Source: Bacteroidetes bacterium HGW-Bacteroidetes-8
GTDB taxonomy: Bacteria; Bacteroidota; Bacteroidia; Bacteroidales; UBA932
Direction of reading: 5' to 3'
Assembly (NCBI GenBank): GCA_002840895.1
Contig: PHCZ01000001.1
Span: 662,027-726,026, forward strand
Length of the DNA stretch: 64,000 bases
In this document: one piece after another, positions 9,280 through 17,730 of the stretch
How the letters are laid out: each line of letters starts with the position of its first letter
Position numbering within the stretch: the first letter of the stretch is position 1
The notes under the pieces: generated by a model
What the model was told of the DNA's origin: nothing
The model's database searches: none
Seen by the model: the letters and a program-made list of their open reading frames with translations, nothing else
Made by a program: the position numbers and the translations under genes

Positions 9280-10527
9280 ATGAGTTTAAGCAGAAGAAAT
9301 ATATTGTTTCCAGAGGTCACAGATTTACAGTGGAACGACTGGAAATGGCAAGTAAAGAACAGGATAGAGACGCTTGACCAGCTAAAGCAACTCCTTCCTC
9401 TAACACCTCAGGAGGAGGAGGGTGTAAAGGAGTCTTTAAAAACTCTTAGAATGGCCATAACTCCATACTATTTGAGTCTTATTGACATTGATAACCCTAA
9501 TTGCCCAATTAGAAAACAGGCTATTCCTACGGGTTCTGAGACACATCTCTCTGCAGCAGATCTTCTGGACCCGCTTCACGAAGATGAGGACTCTCCGGTT
9601 CCCGGGCTTACTCACAGATATCCGGACAGGGTTCTTCTGCTTATAACAGATATGTGCTCTATGTATTGCAGGCACTGTACCAGAAGAAGGTTTGCAGGTC
9701 AAAAGGATGCCGAAAGCCCTGTTGATAACATACAGAAGGCAATAGACTACATAGCATCAACTCCGCAGGTTAGAGATGTTCTCCTCTCAGGAGGGGACGC
9801 TCTGATGGTTTCTGACGCAAAACTTGAGTCAATTATCCGCAGATTACGCGATATACCTCACGTTGAGATAATTCGTATAGGATCACGGGTGCCGGTTGTA
9901 TGCCCTCAGCGCATAACTGAAAAGTTGGTTGATATGTTAAAACAGTACCATCCAATATGGCTCAATACCCACTTTAACCATCCGAACGAGATTACTCAGG
10001 AGTCAAGTGCTGCTTGTGAGAGGCTTGCTAATGCAGGTATTCCACTTGGTAATCAATCGGTGCTGTTAAGAGGGGTTAATGATTGCGTTAATATTATGAA
10101 GAGACTGGTACACAAATTGGTAATGATTAGGGTAAGACCTTATTATATCTATCAGTGCGACCTTTCAATGGGACTTGAACACTTCAGGACACCTGTATCT
10201 AAAGGAATTGAGATTATTGAAGGTTTAAGGGGTCACACCTCCGGATATGCAGTACCTACATTTGTGGTTGATGCACCCGGTGGAGGGGGCAAGACACCTG
10301 TAATGCCTACTTACGTAATCTCGCAATCTCCAGGAAGAGTTGTTCTAAGAAATTTTGAAGGAGTAATAACTACATACACAGAACCAGAAGTATATACTAA
10401 CAGTTGTGATTGTCCCGATTGCAGGGAGAATGCAAAAGTTGAAGGAGTAGCATCTCTTTTACAAGGCCAAAGGCTGGCAATTGAACCTGAGGTGTTAATG
10501 AGGAAATTACGGTCTCACAGCAAATAA
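9280..10527 (+). CDS. kamA: L-lysine 2,3-aminomutase
   Basis: A 415-residue radical-SAM, PLP-dependent enzyme that converts L-lysine to L-beta-lysine, the first step of the pathway. The iron-sulfur motif CxxxCxxC is at C126, C130 and C133 (CSMYCRHC), and the PLP lysine is K338 in [10 protein letters not shown], one residue away from K337 of the Clostridium subterminale enzyme. The C-terminal region with CDCPDC, which binds structural zinc in that enzyme, is present at about 395-400. It overlaps nothing and lies 5 bases after kdd2 and 10 before kamB. Confidence 0.96.
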   Translation: MSLSRRNILFPEVTDLQWNDWKWQVKNRIETLDQLKQLLPLTPQEEEGVKESLKTLRMAITPYYLSLIDIDNPNCPIRKQAIPTGSETHLSAADLLDPLHEDEDSPVPGLTHRYPDRVLLLITDMCSMYCRHCTRRRFAGQKDAESPVDNIQKAIDYIASTPQVRDVLLSGGDALMVSDAKLESIIRRLRDIPHVEIIRIGSRVPVVCPQRITEKLVDMLKQYHPIWLNTHFNHPNEITQESSAACERLANAGIPLGNQSVLLRGVNDCVNIMKRLVHKLVMIRVRPYYIYQCDLSMGLEHFRTPVSKGIEIIEGLRGHTSGYAVPTFVVDAPGGGGKTPVMPTYVISQSPGRVVLRNFEGVITTYTEPEVYTNSCDCPDCRENAKVEGVASLLQGQRLAIEPEVLMRKLRSHSK

Positions 10528-10537
10528 AGATTTAATT

Positions 10538-11560
10538 ATGCCCTTCATAGAAGAGATCCTGAATTATGGAACGCTCTCTATAGCAGGTCTCGAGAAAAAT
10601 ACCGGCAAAACAGAGTCTCTGAATTACATCCTGAATAGGCTTACAATTAATAGCATACGAGTAGGAGTAACCTCTACAGGTGTTGACGGAGAGAGGATAG
10701 ATCAGGTGACGCGAACCTCCAAACCGGAGATTTTTCTCAAAGAGGGGGTAGTCTTTACCACCAGTGAAAAACATTACAGAGAGCGTAAAATACTCTCAGA
10801 ACTGCTGGATATTTCCGATGAGACCACCTCGCTGGGCCGCCTTGTAACTGCAAAGGCACTTTCCGGGGGCAAGGTTATGCTTTCGGGACCTGTCTCGACA
10901 GCCTCTTTGAAAAGATGGATTATCTCATTAAAAAAAAGATATAATGTAGATCTTTGTATTATTGATGGAGCTCTCTCAAGGCTAAGCCTGGCATCACCTG
11001 CAGTCTCAGAAGCAATGATACTGGCAACTGGAGCATCTCTCTCATTGAGTATCAGAGAGATTGTCAATAAAACAGCTTACGCTGCAGAGTTAATAGGTTT
11101 ACCTTTATCTCAAATTACTGGAAGGGAGACTCTATTAGATTACGAACAAGGAATATGGACTATAGGAAGAGATGGAGAGGTATGCGGTCCAATTTTTGAG
11201 TCTGCATTTACGATGGAGAAGAGATCAATTTTTAGAATTGAAGATGGAGGCGCAATCTATTTAACTGGAGCCTTAACAGAACGTTTTCTAAAAATGATCT
11301 CCACCGATACAAATCTAACAGAAAAAGAGCTTATTATAAAGGATTTTACTAGGATATTTGTCACACCGGCACTCTTGAGAAACTATTTAAAGAAGGGGGG
11401 AAAGATAACCGTTCTACAGAAAACCAAGCTTATTGCCTTGACGGTTAACCCCATATCGCCAAATGGCTATACACTTGACTCTAACAGACTAATTGATGAA
11501 CTCTACGGGAGAGTCAATATCCCGGTTTATGACATTAAAAAAAATGGGTACAAGATTTAA
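10538..11560 (+). CDS. kamB: KamB-like P-loop protein, lysine 5,6-aminomutase reactivation subunit
   Basis: A 340-residue protein found between kamA and kamD in lysine fermenters. A P-loop-like motif, GLEKNTGKT, lies at about 17-25, and GVTSTGVDGERID follows it near 43-55. The N-terminal half looks like a nucleotide-binding fold of the dethiobiotin-synthetase/MinD kind; the C-terminal half is not recognisable to me. Genome annotation names KamB and KamC as a reactivating pair for the cobalamin- and PLP-dependent 5,6-aminomutase; biochemical support is, as far as I know, limited. Its end overlaps the kamC start. Confidence 0.8.
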   Translation: MPFIEEILNYGTLSIAGLEKNTGKTESLNYILNRLTINSIRVGVTSTGVDGERIDQVTRTSKPEIFLKEGVVFTTSEKHYRERKILSELLDISDETTSLGRLVTAKALSGGKVMLSGPVSTASLKRWIISLKKRYNVDLCIIDGALSRLSLASPAVSEAMILATGASLSLSIREIVNKTAYAAELIGLPLSQITGRETLLDYEQGIWTIGRDGEVCGPIFESAFTMEKRSIFRIEDGGAIYLTGALTERFLKMISTDTNLTEKELIIKDFTRIFVTPALLRNYLKKGGKITVLQKTKLIALTVNPISPNGYTLDSNRLIDELYGRVNIPVYDIKKNGYKI

Positions 11561-12896
11561 AGATATACTAGACTCAACTTTTGGAATTCGGTTTATCTTC
11601 TCTAAGTTGAATCTCTCATCTGCCCTCTCTGGATCTCTTATTAAGGAGAGCAGGGTTATGACAGATGTTGCTGATATCTCAGAGGCATACAGAGAACTCG
11701 CAGAGTTCAATAATTTTGTGAATCTTACTCACAATAATTCATTAATCGAGAAAATAAAAATTGAACTCTTTGAATTGAGAGATATTCGAAACACTCTAAT
11801 ACGAATATCAGAAGGCTCAATTCCCGATGATATTGAGCTGTTTGAGATCAAATCGCTCTCAATGATTAACCAAAAAGTCAAGACTTTCCTGGAGAGTACA
11901 GAGATTAATTGCATAAAATTACCTGATTTGGAAGATGTAATTAATCTGCTTGATCCAGAGGGCAACAGAATAACCTCCTTTTATATCTATGATGCATACA
12001 GCAGTGATCTAAAAGAGATTAGAAAAGAGATCTCTTCCGGCTATATAGAATCGGAAGATGCTATTTACAAAATGTCGTTAATAGAGGATAGAATCAGGGG
12101 GGAGATTTACTTAAAACTCAGCGTTAGAGTTTCAGATATTTATGAATCATTAATTAACCTTGCCAGGGTAGATACCCTAATTGCTAAAGCCAGGCAGCTA
12201 AAAGATCTTAACCTTATAATACCATCACATTCAATAAATTCAACATCATATTCAGGTATGTTTAATCCTGAGGTAAAAGAGATACTTAAAAGCGATAGAA
12301 AAGAGTATCAATTAATTGATATTGAGTTTACCGTTTCTGAGCCACTGCTTATTACAGGATCAAATATGGGGGGAAAAAGTCTGACACTCAAAACACTCGC
12401 TCTATGCCAATATCTTTACCAGTTTGGCTTTGGGATTCCTGCCCGTGAAGCATCTATCGTTGCCGTAGATAAAATTTTCCTCTCAGTAGGGGATGAGCAG
12501 GATTACAGAAAGGGACTTTCATCTTTTGCAGCCGAGATAAAGAGGATTGACAATATGCTCTCTGCTGCCAAAGGCGGGAAGCTAATTTTATCACTTACAG
12601 ATGAACCTGCGGGGAGTACAAACCCTAAAGAGGGAACTGCCCTTGCTACAGCTCTGCTAAAAGTATTGATGAAAAAAAGAGCACTTTCTGTAGTAACCAC
12701 TCACTATAATATTGAAAACATAGTCTGTAAGAGATTAAAAGTAGTCGGTTTCGAAAATGGAGTTATGAACTACAAACTCTCCACAGCTATAGATACAAGT
12801 GCTCCGGGGGAGGCTCTTAGGATTGCAGAAGCTATGGGAGCAGATAGTGAATGGATTAGTATAGCCAAAGCAGAGCTTGGAGTAAATAAGAGATAA
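11544..12896 (+). CDS. kamC: KamC, MutS-related ATPase, lysine 5,6-aminomutase reactivation
   Basis: A MutS-family ATPase lacking the mismatch-recognition domain. From ATG 11544 (450 residues) the Walker A motif GSNMGGKS is at 272-279, the signature block SSFAAEI near 326-332, the Walker B region LTDEPAGSTNP around 351-361, and the switch histidine in TTHYN near 387. The N-terminal 250 residues are helical, as in the MutS core and lever. Alternative starts exist at 11493 and 11529; 11544 gives a 17-base overlap with kamB and the neatest opening (MGTRFKDILDS), but this is uncertain. The domain that MutS uses to open DNA clamps could here drive release of damaged cofactor from KamDE, which is inference. 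Confidence 0.8.
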   Translation: MGTRFKDILDSTFGIRFIFSKLNLSSALSGSLIKESRVMTDVADISEAYRELAEFNNFVNLTHNNSLIEKIKIELFELRDIRNTLIRISEGSIPDDIELFEIKSLSMINQKVKTFLESTEINCIKLPDLEDVINLLDPEGNRITSFYIYDAYSSDLKEIRKEISSGYIESEDAIYKMSLIEDRIRGEIYLKLSVRVSDIYESLINLARVDTLIAKARQLKDLNLIIPSHSINSTSYSGMFNPEVKEILKSDRKEYQLIDIEFTVSEPLLITGSNMGGKSLTLKTLALCQYLYQFGFGIPAREASIVAVDKIFLSVGDEQDYRKGLSSFAAEIKRIDNMLSAAKGGKLILSLTDEPAGSTNPKEGTALATALLKVLMKKRALSVVTTHYNIENIVCKRLKVVGFENGVMNYKLSTAIDTSAPGEALRIAEAMGADSEWISIAKAELGVNKR

Positions 12897-12926
12897 TAAA
12901 AAAATAATTATAAAGCTACTAAGTAA

Positions 12927-14483
12927 ATGACAGAGACTAAACTAGGATTGGATTTCAACAGGGTGGAGTATGCCAGAGGCCTGGCATCTGCAATAGCCTC
13001 AAATGTCCAGATTTTTGTGGAGAACTACACCACGGTTGCAGTTGAAAGAACACTATGCAGGCTTGCCGGGATTGATGATGTAAATGATAATCAGGTCCCG
13101 CTGCCAAATATTATTGTAGACGAGCTTAGAGAGAAAGGGGTACTAAACCAGGGAGCTCTTTTTTATATCGCTAATGCTGTTGTAAATACATCTCTGTCGC
13201 CTCAGGATATTGCTATTAGAGTTTCGCAAGGAACTCTGGATATAACCAAAATTCCGATTGCCGAGAGAGAGAGAATTGATTCGGTTCTCAAACCAATAAT
13301 AAAGGAGAGTATTGCCAAAATCAAAGATCGCAAGGATAGACGAGAGAGTTACCTTGAGACCTTGGGAGAGGGGCCAAAACCATATCTCTATGTAATTGTT
13401 GCAACCGGTAACATTTATGAAGATGTAGTTCAGGCAGAAGCTGCGGCAAGGCAGGGGGCAGATATTATTGCCGTTATAAGAACAACTGGGCAATCTCTTC
13501 TGGATTATGTCCCATTTGGAGCAACAACAGAGGGTTTTGGCGGTACCTTCGCAACCCAGGAGAATTTCAGAATAATGAGAGCTGCTTTGGATAGAGTTGG
13601 AGAGGAGTGTGACAGGTATATAAGATTGTGCAACTACTGCTCGGGACTCTGTATGCCGGAAATCGCAGTTATGGGTGCATTGGAAGGACTTGATGTGATG
13701 CTTAATGATGCTCTTTACGGAATTCTTTTCAGAGATATTAATATGCAAAGAACCCTTGTAGATCAGTACTTTTCAAGAGTGATTAATGGTTTTGCAGGTG
13801 TGATAATCAATACTGGAGAGGATAACTATCTGACAACTGCAGACGCATTTGAAGAGGCTCACACTGTGCTTGCATCTGACTTTATAAACGAGCAACTGGC
13901 TCTTCTTGCAGGTATTCCTCAAGAGCAGATGGGTCTGGGTCACGCTTTTGAGATGGATCCTCAAATGGAGAATGGATTCTTATACGAACTATCTCAGGCA
14001 CAAATGACAAGGGAGATATTTCCAAATGCTCCGTTAAAATATATGCCACCTACAAAGTTTATGACGGGCAATATATTCAAAGGACACATCCAGGATGCAT
14101 TGTTTAATATAATAGGCGTTTGGACAAATCAGGGAATTCAGCTTCTCGGAATGCCTACTGAGGCTATCCATACCCCGTTTATGTCCGACAGATTTCTCTC
14201 GATCGAAAATGCAAGATATATCTTCAACAATATGAAGAACTTGGGAGATGAGGTAGAGTTTAAGGAGGGAGGTATTATCCGTAACAGAGCTAAAGAGGTG
14301 CTTGAAAAGGCGATATCTACTTTAGAAAAAATCGAACAGGAGGGGCTTTTCTCTGCTCTTGAAATGGGGCTGTTTGGAGATGTTAAAAGATCTAAAAGTG
14401 GTGGAAAGGGATTAGAGGGAGTTGTTGCAAAAGGGGGTAATTATATGAACCCGTTTATAAAAATTATGAAAGGAGATAAATAG
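12927..14483 (+). CDS. kamD: Lysine 5,6-aminomutase, alpha (large) subunit
   Basis: A 518-residue subunit that with KamE moves the terminal amino group of beta-lysine from C6 to C5, giving 3,5-diaminohexanoate. It forms the substrate-, PLP- and adenosyl-binding TIM barrel. Family blocks seen include KPYLYVIVATGNIYEDVVQ (about 152-170), TTGQSLLDYVPFGATTEGFGG and CNYCSGLCMPE, and the length is the normal one. The gene ends one base before kamE starts, as expected for subunits made in equal amounts. Confidence 0.96.
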   Translation: MTETKLGLDFNRVEYARGLASAIASNVQIFVENYTTVAVERTLCRLAGIDDVNDNQVPLPNIIVDELREKGVLNQGALFYIANAVVNTSLSPQDIAIRVSQGTLDITKIPIAERERIDSVLKPIIKESIAKIKDRKDRRESYLETLGEGPKPYLYVIVATGNIYEDVVQAEAAARQGADIIAVIRTTGQSLLDYVPFGATTEGFGGTFATQENFRIMRAALDRVGEECDRYIRLCNYCSGLCMPEIAVMGALEGLDVMLNDALYGILFRDINMQRTLVDQYFSRVINGFAGVIINTGEDNYLTTADAFEEAHTVLASDFINEQLALLAGIPQEQMGLGHAFEMDPQMENGFLYELSQAQMTREIFPNAPLKYMPPTKFMTGNIFKGHIQDALFNIIGVWTNQGIQLLGMPTEAIHTPFMSDRFLSIENARYIFNNMKNLGDEVEFKEGGIIRNRAKEVLEKAISTLEKIEQEGLFSALEMGLFGDVKRSKSGGKGLEGVVAKGGNYMNPFIKIMKGDK

Positions 14484-14484
14484 T

Positions 14485-15279
14485 ATGAGCTCAGGATTAT
14501 ACTCAAACAATTCCGGTGACTTTGATAAAACGCTGGATTTAAAAAAAGTAAAACCTTACGGTGATACTATGAATGACGGAAAGGTTCAGCTGAGTTTTAC
14601 CCTCCCTGTACCGGCGTGTGCTGAGGCAACAGAGGCGGCAAAAATTCTTTGCAAAAAAATGGGACTTGAGAACCCTCAGGTTGCTTTTTTTAAAGAGCTT
14701 ACCCCCGGTTATACCTTCTTCAATTGTTATGGCAGCTCATCTGTGGATGTGGATTTTACGGATATTCACGTTGCAAAAGTTGAGAGTACAGTTATGGATA
14801 TGCACGACACAGATCTGTATATCAAGGAGAACGTAGGACACCCGCTTATTGTAATTGGAGCAAGTACCGGCACAGATGCTCACACTGTGGGTATTGACGC
14901 AATTATGAATATGAAGGGTTATGCCGGACACTATGGTCTTGAGAGATATGAGATGTTTGAGGCCTATAATTTAGGATCTCAAGTGTTGAACGAAGATTTC
15001 GTAGCAAAAGCGATAGAGCTTAAAGCAGACGCTCTTTTAGTATCTCAAACAGTTACACAAAAGGATGTTCATATAAAGAACCTTGTTGAGTTGGTAGAGC
15101 TTCTTGAAGCAGAGGGATTAAGGGATAAGGTAATTTTAATTTGCGGTGGCCCTAGGGTTAACCACGAATTGGCAAAAGAGTTAGGTTATGATGCAGGTTT
15201 CGGAATGAACAGCTATGCAGACGATGTAGGATCGTATATTGCTCAGGAGTATGTCAGAAGAAAATCTGCTGTTAAATAG
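14485..15279 (+). CDS. kamE: Lysine 5,6-aminomutase, beta (small) subunit
   Basis: A 264-residue cobalamin-binding subunit with a Rossmann-like B12 domain. The base-off/His-on motif DxHxxG is at D131-A-H133-T-V-G136, and the lysine that forms the PLP imine is K144 in NMKGYAGHY; both numbers equal those of the structurally known enzyme (H133 and K144). The later GG of the B12 domain is in LICGGPRVNH. Start at ATG 14485, one base after kamD. The enzyme therefore needs adenosylcobalamin; no B12 gene lies in this window. Confidence 0.96.
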   Translation: MSSGLYSNNSGDFDKTLDLKKVKPYGDTMNDGKVQLSFTLPVPACAEATEAAKILCKKMGLENPQVAFFKELTPGYTFFNCYGSSSVDVDFTDIHVAKVESTVMDMHDTDLYIKENVGHPLIVIGASTGTDAHTVGIDAIMNMKGYAGHYGLERYEMFEAYNLGSQVLNEDFVAKAIELKADALLVSQTVTQKDVHIKNLVELVELLEAEGLRDKVILICGGPRVNHELAKELGYDAGFGMNSYADDVGSYIAQEYVRRKSAVK

Positions 15280-15303
15280 TATTCAAAAAATAAATGATTT
15301 AGT

Positions 15304-15963
15304 ATGGATAAGAATCAGATTAGAGAGGTAATAGCAAGAAGGGCTGCCCTTGAATTAAAGGACGGAGATGTTGTCAATCTTGGCATTGGACTTCCGACAC
15401 TAATACCAAATTATCTTTCGGAAGGTGTTAAGGTAACCCTTCAGTCGGAGAATGGCTTGCTTGGAATGGGTCCGGAGCCACAAGAGGGTATGCAAGACAG
15501 GAATTTCACAAATGCAGGTAATGGCTTCATTACCTACTTTACCGGAGCCTCCTGCTTTGACTCCTCAATGTCATTTTCCATTATACGCGGAGGTCACGTG
15601 GATGTAACCATACTGGGTGCACTTGAGGCCGATGAGAAGGGAAACCTTGCTAACTGGATGATCCCCGGTAAAAAAACCCCGGGAATGGGAGGGGCTATGG
15701 ACCTTATTGTTGGAGCCAAAAGAGTGATACTTGCAATGGAGCACACTGCAAAAGGTTCTCATAAAATTCTTAAAGAGTGTAATTTACCGCTAACAGCCGC
15801 GGGACAGGTAAATATGATTATTACCGAAATGGGGGTAATGAACATTACTCCACAGGGAATACTGCTTACAGAACTTCACCCTGACTTTACAGTTGACCAG
15901 ATAAAAGAGGCAACCGGGGCAAATTTGATAGTATCAGAAAATTTAATTAAAATGAAGTGTTAA
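15304..15963 (+). CDS. atoA: Butyrate-acetoacetate CoA-transferase, beta subunit
   Basis: A 219-residue class I CoA-transferase B subunit. The catalytic glutamate is E49 in LQSENG, preceded by NLGIGLPTLIPNYL and followed by GGHVDVTILGALEAD and PGKKTPGMGGAMDL, all standard for AtoA/SCOT beta. It partners AtoD at the other end of the operon and links acetoacetate made by Kce to acetoacetyl-CoA. Normal length; 24 bases after kamE and one base before atoB. Confidence 0.94.
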   Translation: MDKNQIREVIARRAALELKDGDVVNLGIGLPTLIPNYLSEGVKVTLQSENGLLGMGPEPQEGMQDRNFTNAGNGFITYFTGASCFDSSMSFSIIRGGHVDVTILGALEADEKGNLANWMIPGKKTPGMGGAMDLIVGAKRVILAMEHTAKGSHKILKECNLPLTAAGQVNMIITEMGVMNITPQGILLTELHPDFTVDQIKEATGANLIVSENLIKMKC

Positions 15964-15964
15964 T

Positions 15965-17173
15965 ATGAAAAAGGTTTTTATTGTTGCAGCAAAAAGAACA
16001 GCCATTGGTAAATTTATGGGCTCTCTCTCAAGTTTTAATCCGGGAGAACTGGGAGCTGTTGTTATTCGTCAGCTGCTTAAAGATACAGCAGTATCTCCGG
16101 ATAAGATTGATTCCGTTATTGTTGGTAATATTTTATCAGCAGGACAGATGCAGGGAGTTGCACGCCAGTGTTCAATAAAAGCAGGAGTGCCTGCCGAGGT
16201 ACCTGCCTACTCAATAAATATGGTATGCGGATCGGGGATGAAAGCAATTATGAACGGTTACTCAGACATTGTATCCGGTGCTGCAGACATTGTAATTGCT
16301 GGCGGAACAGAGTCAATGAGTAACTCAGGGTTTATTCTTCCTGGAGGAACACTGCGTGGTGGTGTTAAAATGGGGCATATTCAAGGATTTGATCATATGA
16401 TCTATGACGGGTTAACAGATGCTTTCAATAACTATCATATGGGTATCACAGCTGAGAACATCGCCGAAAAATACTCTATCACAAGAGAGGAGCAGGACCG
16501 GTTCGCATTTAACTCCCAACAAAAAGCTGTTAAAGCTGTAGACTCAGGTGTGTTTGACAAAGAGATTGTTCCGGTTGAGATAGTATCTAAAAAGGAGACA
16601 ACAATTTTTAATAGGGATGAGTATCCCAACAGGGCTACAACTCTCGAAAAGCTTGCTGCATTAAGGCCTGCTTTTAAGAAAGATGGGACCGTAACTGCAG
16701 GTAACGCTTCAGGTGTAAATGACGGTGCTTCATTTGTTATGTTGGCTTCTGAGGATGCAATAAAAGAGTATGGAATTAGACCGTTAGCCGAAATTATAGC
16801 CTCAGGTCAGGGCGGAGTTGATCCATCAATTATGGGAATGGGCCCTGTTCCTGCGATTAGGAAAGCTCTCAAAAACGCCAATCTCAAACTATCTGATATT
16901 GAAATTATTGAACTTAATGAAGCCTTTGCAGCTCAGTCACTGGGAGTGATAGAGGAGCTGGTTTCGGAACACGGAGTCACCAAAGAGTGGATTGATCATA
17001 GGTGCAACATAAATGGAGGGGCAATAGCTTTAGGTCACCCTATAGGGGCATCGGGTAACAGAATAGTAGTTACATTGATTCATACTCTCAAGGCTACAGG
17101 AAAAAGTATTGGATTGGCCTCACTTTGCATTGGAGGCGGAATGGGAACAGCTATTATTTTAAAGTCCGTTTAA
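15965..17173 (+). CDS. atoB: Acetyl-CoA acetyltransferase (thiolase)
   Basis: A 402-residue thiolase with all active-site groups: nucleophile C88 in NMVCGSGMKA, H358 in ALGHPIGASG and C388 in LCIGGGMG, plus the NEAFAAQ block. It splits acetoacetyl-CoA with CoA to two acetyl-CoA, which yields acetate and ATP and also returns the acetyl-CoA used by Kce. It is the last gene of the operon. Unlike the Porphyromonas gingivalis cluster as I remember it, no butyryl-CoA dehydrogenase or electron-transfer flavoprotein follows. Confidence 0.94.
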   Translation: MKKVFIVAAKRTAIGKFMGSLSSFNPGELGAVVIRQLLKDTAVSPDKIDSVIVGNILSAGQMQGVARQCSIKAGVPAEVPAYSINMVCGSGMKAIMNGYSDIVSGAADIVIAGGTESMSNSGFILPGGTLRGGVKMGHIQGFDHMIYDGLTDAFNNYHMGITAENIAEKYSITREEQDRFAFNSQQKAVKAVDSGVFDKEIVPVEIVSKKETTIFNRDEYPNRATTLEKLAALRPAFKKDGTVTAGNASGVNDGASFVMLASEDAIKEYGIRPLAEIIASGQGGVDPSIMGMGPVPAIRKALKNANLKLSDIEIIELNEAFAAQSLGVIEELVSEHGVTKEWIDHRCNINGGAIALGHPIGASGNRIVVTLIHTLKATGKSIGLASLCIGGGMGTAIILKSV

Positions 17174-17200
17174 TATCCCATTTTTGGATACCCTCTTTTT
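17174..17200 (+). terminator. Weak candidate terminator after the lysine operon
   Basis: TATCC at 17174-17178 and GGATA at 17186-17190 can pair around a 7-base loop, followed by CCCTC and a T-run. The stem is only five A/T-rich pairs, so termination here is doubtful. Confidence 0.3.
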
Positions 17201-17238
17201 CTTTTTTGTTTACATAAACAACTATAATATAATATTAT

Positions 17239-17730
17239 ATGAATAATTCAAACAAAACTGCAAGAAAAAGAGTTCTCTTTGTTTGTCTTGGTAACATCTG
17301 CCGCTCACCGGCTGCAGAGGCAATTTTTCGCAAAAGAGTTCTTGAGAAAGGGAGAGATATCATAGAGGAGATTGACTCTGCAGGATTGAACGGGTACCAT
17401 AATGGTGAGATGGCAGACAGCCGAATGATACGAGTTGCTCAAAGGAGAGGATACAATATCACTTCGATATCGAGAAAGTTCAACCCTAATATAGACTTTG
17501 ACAAGTTTGACTTTATTATAGGTATGGACGATTTTAATGTAAAGGAGTTGAAAAATTTGGCAAAAAAAGCTGAACACATCTCCAAAATCAGCAAAATGAC
17601 AGACTATGGAGATGGTATATCCTATAATGCAGTACCAGACCCATATTACGGAGGAGATGAGGGCTTTGTTAAGGTGCTTGATATTCTTGAAAAATGTTCC
17701 GACGGATTAATTACAAAATTAAGATTATGA
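17239..17730 (+). CDS. Low-molecular-weight protein-tyrosine phosphatase
   Basis: A 163-residue phosphatase with the P-loop CLGNICRS at C16-R22 (CX5R) and the general-acid motif DPYYGG near the C-terminus. Proteins of this family in bacteria remove phosphate from tyrosine kinases, often those of capsule synthesis, or from phospho-arginine. No kinase gene lies close by. Its last four bases overlap the start of the glycosyl-hydrolase gene (ATGA), so the two are translationally coupled. Confidence 0.9.
   Translation: MNNSNKTARKRVLFVCLGNICRSPAAEAIFRKRVLEKGRDIIEEIDSAGLNGYHNGEMADSRMIRVAQRRGYNITSISRKFNPNIDFDKFDFIIGMDDFNVKELKNLAKKAEHISKISKMTDYGDGISYNAVPDPYYGGDEGFVKVLDILEKCSDGLITKLRL

Noticed and set aside
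13143-13748. A 201-residue open frame opposite kamD
   Set aside because: It is antisense to a strongly conserved gene and has no recognisable domain; a shadow of kamD codon use.
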